From positions 1 to 34,216 of the forward strand of contig DIER01000025.1 of NCBI GenBank assembly GCA_002418725.1: a stretch of DNA of 34,216 nt, in the 5' to 3' direction. Source of the DNA: Acholeplasmataceae bacterium UBA5769 (GTDB lineage: Bacteria; Bacillota_I; Bacilli_A; Acholeplasmatales; Acholeplasmataceae). Position numbers and translations under genes: made by a program. Below are positions 30,168 to 34,216 of the stretch, one piece after another. Each line of letters opens with the position of its first letter. Within the stretch, counting starts at the first letter, position 1. The notes under the pieces were generated by a model. That model did not search any database and had not been told where the DNA came from. It saw only the letters and a program-made list of their open reading frames with translations.

Positions 30168-31279
30168 TCAAGTTGTTGCGCATCCCAACGATTTAAGAAA
30201 TCAATAAGTTCCACCATGGTGGGACTTTTTGTTTCTCGTACATAGAAACCTGAGGTTGACATGCCAAGAAGAAGTGATTCGTGTGGTGTCAATCCAAGAA
30301 GTAAGCCATAAACAAAGCCTGCATTAAAGTTATCGCCTGCGCCTGTGGTAAGTTTTGGGTTTTTTGCAAGAGGACCCATGTCATGTGCAAAAGTACCATC
30401 AACGATAGCACAAGATTGATCAACCGGATGAATCACAACGGCATAAATCTCTAAATAGGTATAGAGCACTTGATTGACATGTTTCAAGGTATCATCTTTA
30501 GTCGCAAGACTGAGGAGGTGTGCCACATCATAGGCTTCTTTTTGATTTAATCCTAAAACGACGTGAAAATGAGATTCAAAGGATTTGAGTAAATCGAGAG
30601 CGCGTTTAATTTCATGGTGTTCTCTTTTTTCAGGGTCCGCAAGGTCAACGAAAAAGATGGGTTTTATGGGTTTGATAGAAAGTTTTGGTAGTATGTTCTC
30701 ATAAAGTGATTGCCATATATCCGTCATATGGGGAAGCATAGACCAGTTGACGGTCGCGAATAAGTCTGTTTCATGAAGCATTTTTAGCAATTTTTGTTCA
30801 CCAAGGGTTTGGATCATTTTTTCATAGGTCACATCATTTAAACAGCTCATTTTACCAAGCATGAGTTTACCATCAACAAACTCTAAGGCATCGGTATGTG
30901 CAGCTTGTGCGATTGAGATTAATTCGAGGTGTTTAGCCATGGGTTGAAAAACTAGGTGGATGTGAGGTTCACCTAAAGCACCAATATATGTCACTTTAGC
31001 ATGTTGTTTAGATAATGCATGTGCCATGATGGGTCCATTACCACCAATTTTCTCAATGGTTGGGAAAAGTTCAATGTTTGTTGAATAACCAGCAGCTTTT
31101 TCAATCCGTTTTGCAAATTGAAGCATGGTTTCAATACGGGTAAAGTTTTCACTATCCATACGCTTATCCACAGCATGAATAATTTCATCGACAAAGCCAT
31201 CAAAACCGATAAGGATTTGTTTTTGTTTATGCTTTAGTGTTTCTAATTTGATTGCTAATTCTTTTTTCATCGATAACAT
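30164..31279 (-). CDS. PfkB-family sugar kinase
   Basis: Ribokinase/PfkB-fold kinase of 371 residues. The C-terminal ATP site TTGAGDNFNAGFVYGLL carries the anion hole and catalytic base D316 in GAGD; GFDGFVDEI (25-33) and GGNGPIMAHAL (79-89) form the sugar-binding part. It is longer than most ribokinases (300-330), with an insertion in the middle, so the sugar is uncertain. The ATG at 31279 is preceded by AGTAGG at 7 bases. An ATG at 31303 would place the start on the predicted transcription start, and one at 31270 is also possible. It is divergent from the thioesterase operon and convergent with the flavodoxin operon. Confidence 0.83.
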   Translation of the reverse strand: MLSMKKELAIKLETLKHKQKQILIGFDGFVDEIIHAVDKRMDSENFTRIETMLQFAKRIEKAAGYSTNIELFPTIEKIGGNGPIMAHALSKQHAKVTYIGALGEPHIHLVFQPMAKHLELISIAQAAHTDALEFVDGKLMLGKMSCLNDVTYEKMIQTLGEQKLLKMLHETDLFATVNWSMLPHMTDIWQSLYENILPKLSIKPIKPIFFVDLADPEKREHHEIKRALDLLKSFESHFHVVLGLNQKEAYDVAHLLSLATKDDTLKHVNQVLYTYLEIYAVVIHPVDQSCAIVDGTFAHDMGPLAKNPKLTTGAGDNFNAGFVYGLLLGLTPHESLLLGMSTSGFYVRETKSPTMVELIDFLNRWDAQQLD

Positions 31280-31311
31280 GGGTTGACCTACTTTCATGAA
31301 CATTTGACTTT

Positions 31312-31320
31312 ATTATAACA
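31312..31320 (-). promoter_or_regulatory. Extended -10 promoter of the PfkB-type gene
   Basis: On the minus strand TG, T, TATAAT (31320-31312). It lies back to back with the plus-strand promoter at 31342, so the two promoters share about 20 bases of spacing. Confidence 0.65.
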
Positions 31321-31341
31321 TAAAAAAGTAGGGGAAAACTA

Positions 31342-31350
31342 TGGTATAAT
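31342..31350 (+). promoter_or_regulatory. Extended -10 promoter of the thioesterase-Sua5 operon
   Basis: TG, G, TATAAT (31345-31350). GGAGG at 31362-31366 sits 7 bases before the ATG at 31374. Confidence 0.68.
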
Positions 31351-31373
31351 ATCCTACACGTGGAGGTATGCAT

Positions 31374-31787
31374 ATGATTTCAACCATCCGTATTGAACCT
31401 AGATATCAAGAGACTGACCAAATGGGTATTATCCATCATTCCGTATATCCGATATGGTATGAAATGGGACGTGTCAAATATTGTGAAGATATTGGACTGC
31501 CTTTTCATGTCATCGAAGAAAAAGGTGTTCGTTTAGCCATGTACCATCTTACTTCACGCTATTTAAAACCCACGCTCTTTGGACGGGTATATCAGATGGA
31601 AACACAGTTGGTCAACGTTAGCAAAGTCAGATTACACTTTGAATACACACTCTATGATCAAAACGGAGAAAAAGTTCACGTCGGAACCACCGAGTTGATC
31701 TGGTTAAATCAAGATTTGAAACCTACCAATGTTGCTAAAACGCATCCTGATATTTATGAAGCGTTTGTGAAAGAGCGAGAATCATGA
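31374..31787 (+). CDS. YbgC-type acyl-CoA thioesterase (hot-dog fold)
   Basis: 137 residues of the 4-hydroxybenzoyl-CoA thioesterase family. YQETDQMGIIHHSVYPIWYEMGR (positions about 12-34) carries the catalytic aspartate in ETDQMG and the helix typical of YbgC/FadM proteins. LPFHVIEEKGVRLAMYHLTSRYLKPTLFG is spread along the following strands. The start at 31374 has GGAGG 7 bases before it; the ATG at 31368 is only 1 base after it. Its stop overlaps the Sua5 start by ATGA. Hydrolysis of short acyl-CoA is the likely activity. Confidence 0.87.
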   Translation: MISTIRIEPRYQETDQMGIIHHSVYPIWYEMGRVKYCEDIGLPFHVIEEKGVRLAMYHLTSRYLKPTLFGRVYQMETQLVNVSKVRLHFEYTLYDQNGEKVHVGTTELIWLNQDLKPTNVAKTHPDIYEAFVKERES

Positions 31788-32812
31788 CCATCTACTGTAG
31801 TAAAGACATTCAAAAACCAGAAGTAAGGCAAGATATTCAACGCATCATCAAAGCTGGCGGTCTCATTGTTTTTCCAACGGAGACGGTTTATGGAATTGGT
31901 GCAGATGCGACAAATCCAGATGCTGTAAAACGCATCTTTTTAGCTAAAGGTAGACCTTCAGATAATCCCTTGATTGTTCATCTTGCTGACCGTCATGATG
32001 TAGAGACTATTGTTCAAGAAATTCCAGCTATAGCCATCCCTCTCATGGATACTTATTGGCCTGGACCACTCACACTCATTTTTCAAAAAAAAGAGATCAT
32101 ACCAAAAGAGGTTTCTGGTGGATTGCAAACGGTTGGCGTGCGTATTCCCTCATCTCTGATTGCACAGGAAGTGATTCGTTCAGCAGGTGTACCCATCTGT
32201 GCCCCTTCAGCGAACATCAGCGGGAAACCTTCATCCACTCTTTTTGAACATGTGAAACAGGATTTTGAAGGGCGTGTCGACATATTAGTGGATGGCGGCC
32301 AAGTGGATATCGGACTAGAATCTACCGTGTTGGATGTGACAACTCCGATTCCAGTATTGCTGAGACCAGGTGCAGTGACAAAGCACATGATTGAAATGAC
32401 ATTAGGGATTGGCATCATCGATGCCACCGAAACGAAAGTAGAGGATGTTCCGCGTTCACCGGGAATGAAATATACCCATTATGCACCTCGTGGTAAAGTT
32501 AAACTTATTCAAGGTACAAGAGAAGATGTGATTTCTTTTATCAACCAAGATATTCAAGAAAAAGATCTAAATCAAGTTGGTGTGATCGCACCTCATGAAT
32601 ACATGAAAGATATTCAAGCGTATTATAAAGTTGACTTAGGTTCACTCCAACATCTTGAGGAAGTTGGTCGAAATATCTTTCTCGCTTTAAGACAAATGGA
32701 TACACTAAACTTAGAATTTATCTACATTCCAGCACTGCCATATGCCGGTCTAGGGCAGGCGATCATGAATCGTTTACTCAAAGCTGCTGGCAATGAAATC
32801 ACGCATGTTTAA
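31784..32812 (+). CDS. tsaC: L-threonylcarbamoyladenylate synthase (Sua5/TsaC)
   Basis: Makes threonylcarbamoyl-AMP from threonine, bicarbonate and ATP, the first step of t6A37 formation in ANN-decoding tRNAs. The YrdC domain (about 10-210) has PTETVYGIGADA (31-42), the KGRPSDNPL loop (55-63), and CAPSANISGKPS. A linker with RSPGMKYTHYAPRG leads into the C-terminal Sua5 domain (about 225-342). At 342 residues this is the two-domain Sua5 form, as in Bacillus YwlC, not the single-domain TsaC of E. coli. It follows the thioesterase gene with an ATGA overlap. Confidence 0.94.
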   Translation: MTIYCSKDIQKPEVRQDIQRIIKAGGLIVFPTETVYGIGADATNPDAVKRIFLAKGRPSDNPLIVHLADRHDVETIVQEIPAIAIPLMDTYWPGPLTLIFQKKEIIPKEVSGGLQTVGVRIPSSLIAQEVIRSAGVPICAPSANISGKPSSTLFEHVKQDFEGRVDILVDGGQVDIGLESTVLDVTTPIPVLLRPGAVTKHMIEMTLGIGIIDATETKVEDVPRSPGMKYTHYAPRGKVKLIQGTREDVISFINQDIQEKDLNQVGVIAPHEYMKDIQAYYKVDLGSLQHLEEVGRNIFLALRQMDTLNLEFIYIPALPYAGLGQAIMNRLLKAAGNEITHV

Positions 32813-32845
32813 ACAATCTTAAACGTATTTTCTTAACTCTTTCTT

Positions 32846-32886
32846 AAATCCACCGATGAAATCATTTTCATTGGTGATTTGTCTTT
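32846..32886 (+). terminator. Probable terminator of the thioesterase-Sua5 operon
   Basis: CACCGATGAAA (32851-32861) pairs with TTTCATTGGTG (32866-32876), extended by AAAT/ATTT around one bulged C. The tail ATTTGTCTTTATT is T-rich but not a pure T-run, so efficiency may be moderate. Confidence 0.65.
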
Positions 32887-32903
32887 ATTATGCTATCTTA
32901 AGG

Positions 32904-32911
32904 TGTATAAT
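32904..32911 (+). promoter_or_regulatory. Probable promoter of the ABC exporter gene
   Basis: TATAAT at 32906-32911 directly preceded by TG. No good -35. GGGGTG follows as ribosome site 4 bases before the ATG at 32943. Confidence 0.55.
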
Positions 32912-32942
32912 GATACTTGTGATTATCAATAGGGGTGAACTC

Positions 32943-34216
32943 ATGGGCAATATATTTTCTAAAATTGGATGGTTTGTAAAAGAGCGTTGGAAAACGTATG
33001 TTTTAATGTTCTTTTTGCTCATTGCGATTGCGACCATCTCGTTACTACCAGCTTATGTTTTAGGTCAAGCGATTGATACGATTATCTCTGGTGGTTTAAC
33101 TGCAGACACCTTGTTTTGGATTGTCTTCTTTTTAGCATTGTTACCCATTACCCGTTATAGTGTTAGTTTTTTATATAACCATCTGTCACAAAAAACAGCA
33201 CAAACACTGTCGTTTAAAATGCGCCAACGCTATTTATCTCATTTGTTTGATATGGATTCACAATTTTATGAGAAATATGAAAAAGGCGATTTGATTTCTC
33301 GTGTGACCGCAGATTTAGATGCCATCACACAAGCGGCATCCTCGATGCTTGAAGGCATCATTTTCAATGTGGGTTTAATCTTATTTGCGATCAGCGTCAT
33401 GGCATTTACCATCAGTTGGAAGTTGACCTTGATTTCGGTTTTGATTATGCCTATCGGTTTAACCATTTTAAATGTCATCCGAAATAAAAAGAGAAAGTAC
33501 ATCAAACGTCATCGGGAAATTTATGCAGATATGACGGAAAAAGTTTTAGAATCTGTTGAAGGTCAACGAGCGATTCGTGCTTATGTACAAGAAGAAAATG
33601 ACCTCAAAAGACAATATGAAGCAGTGGAAGCTGATATTGAGTCATGGCGTTATATCGTCAGATTTGAGAACTGGTTTAATCCTCTTTTTGAAGTGATTTA
33701 TGGGATCACCTATATTTTGGCATTTTCATTTGGTATTCACTATATCATTCAACAAGAGATGACTTTAGGTGGCTTAATCACCTTTGTCTCTTACATTGGT
33801 ATGCTCTTTATGCCAATTATCTCGATTTCAAACATCTTTAGTCAAATCAATAATGCGACAATCTCTGTAGATCGTTTTGACGAAATTATGAAACAGATGC
33901 CCGTTGTTCACGATCATACCGATTCAAAGGCAATTGTAGCATTTAATGAAATTGAATTTAGAAACGTCACGTTTAAGTATCCTTTTGATAAACAACCGGT
34001 TATTAAAAATATTACATTCAACATTAAGAAGGGTCAAACCTTAGGGATTGTAGGACCAACAGGTGCGGGAAAATCAACCTTGATTAGACAGCTCTTAAGG
34101 GAATTTAATGTTACAGATGGTCAAGTTTATATCGATGATGCTTCAATTGAATCTTTTAAAATCGAAGATATCAGGGATCTTGTGGGTTATGTGCCACAGT
34201 CACATATGCTTTTTAA
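32943..34216 (+). CDS. ABC exporter half-transporter, 5' part
   Basis: The frame is open from the ATG at 32943 to the window edge (424 codons). The N-terminal part is an ABC exporter membrane domain with six helices (first ones at about 19-40 and 55-75); DLISRVTADLDAI and VLESVEGQRAIRAYVQEE are family segments. The nucleotide-binding domain begins near residue 335 with FRNVTFKYP, then Walker A GPTGAGKST (about 371-379) and the Q-loop YVPQS at the end. The signature and Walker B motifs lie outside the window. It resembles the heterodimeric multidrug exporters of the YheI/BmrC type, so a partner gene may follow. Substrate unknown. Confidence 0.92.
   Translation, partial: MGNIFSKIGWFVKERWKTYVLMFFLLIAIATISLLPAYVLGQAIDTIISGGLTADTLFWIVFFLALLPITRYSVSFLYNHLSQKTAQTLSFKMRQRYLSHLFDMDSQFYEKYEKGDLISRVTADLDAITQAASSMLEGIIFNVGLILFAISVMAFTISWKLTLISVLIMPIGLTILNVIRNKKRKYIKRHREIYADMTEKVLESVEGQRAIRAYVQEENDLKRQYEAVEADIESWRYIVRFENWFNPLFEVIYGITYILAFSFGIHYIIQQEMTLGGLITFVSYIGMLFMPIISISNIFSQINNATISVDRFDEIMKQMPVVHDHTDSKAIVAFNEIEFRNVTFKYPFDKQPVIKNITFNIKKGQTLGIVGPTGAGKSTLIRQLLREFNVTDGQVYIDDASIESFKIEDIRDLVGYVPQSHMLF

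Noticed and set aside
31280..31303. Longer start for the PfkB-type kinase at 31303
   Set aside because: It would begin at or next to the predicted transcription start, without a ribosome site; AGTAGG serves the ATG at 31279.

Overview
The window is AT-rich, gene-dense bacterial DNA of low-GC Gram-positive character. Many genes overlap as ATGA or GTGA, and Shine-Dalgarno sites are of the AGGAGG/AGAGGTG type. TGA is a real stop: it ends zwf, the cyclase, accC, birA and others, and Trp is read from TGG. That excludes the Mycoplasma/Spiroplasma code. A complete acetyl-CoA carboxylase plus type II fatty-acid cluster, many small extended -10 promoters, and anaerobic ferredoxin/flavodoxin redox genes would fit a standard-code mollicute relative (Acholeplasma/Izemoplasma-like) or another small-genome Firmicute. 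This placement is inference; no marker gene proves it.

Layout. 1-2140: the tail of a membrane-protein gene, a bidirectional terminator, then two minus-strand genes (a gamma-glutamyltranspeptidase-like Ntn hydrolase and a small membrane protein), each with a consensus-like promoter. 2200-6306: a plus-strand operon of 3-methyladenine DNA glycosylase, glucose-6-phosphate dehydrogenase, a cyclase-family metal hydrolase, a GNAT acetyltransferase and a D-2-hydroxyacid dehydrogenase. 6337-14923: a long fatty-acid operon, accB-accC-accD-accA-fabH-fabD-fabG-fabF-fabZ-birA, behind a leader of about 250 nt that can fold. It makes malonyl-CoA, biotinylates its own carrier and elongates acyl-ACP, but has no acpP and no enoyl-ACP reductase gene. 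14937-15860: a DUF1295 membrane protein. 15857-17176: a fluoride riboswitch (crcB motif) with its terminator, controlling a CPA-type cation/proton antiporter.

17241-19893: a Trk-type potassium uptake operon with two separate RCK proteins and a TrkH channel, preceded by a tiny coupled leader ORF. 19934-22623: a LytTR regulator gene behind an ideally spaced promoter with an 11-bp direct repeat just upstream, followed by a membrane-anchored beta-propeller protein. This arrangement resembles LytTR regulator/membrane-inhibitor pairs and is the best candidate here for an undescribed system. 22625-24548: an SRPBCC protein and a CotH-kinase-family lipoprotein. 24564-26590: a TrxB-like ferredoxin/flavodoxin-NADP reductase, a small DUF3052-like protein and a UPF0316 membrane protein, each with its own extended -10 promoter.

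26638-26712 is tRNA-Val(GAC) with encoded CCA. 26783-30167 holds nfnAB (electron-bifurcating ferredoxin:NADP oxidoreductase), a flavodoxin and a DUF2161 PD-(D/E)XK-like protein. A minus-strand PfkB-family sugar kinase converges on this operon, and its terminator lies inside the opposing coding sequence. 31342-32812: a YbgC-type thioesterase and the t6A enzyme Sua5/TsaC. 32943 to the end: the 5' part of an ABC exporter cut off by the window edge. No insertion sequences, phage genes, CRISPR arrays or rRNA genes were seen.
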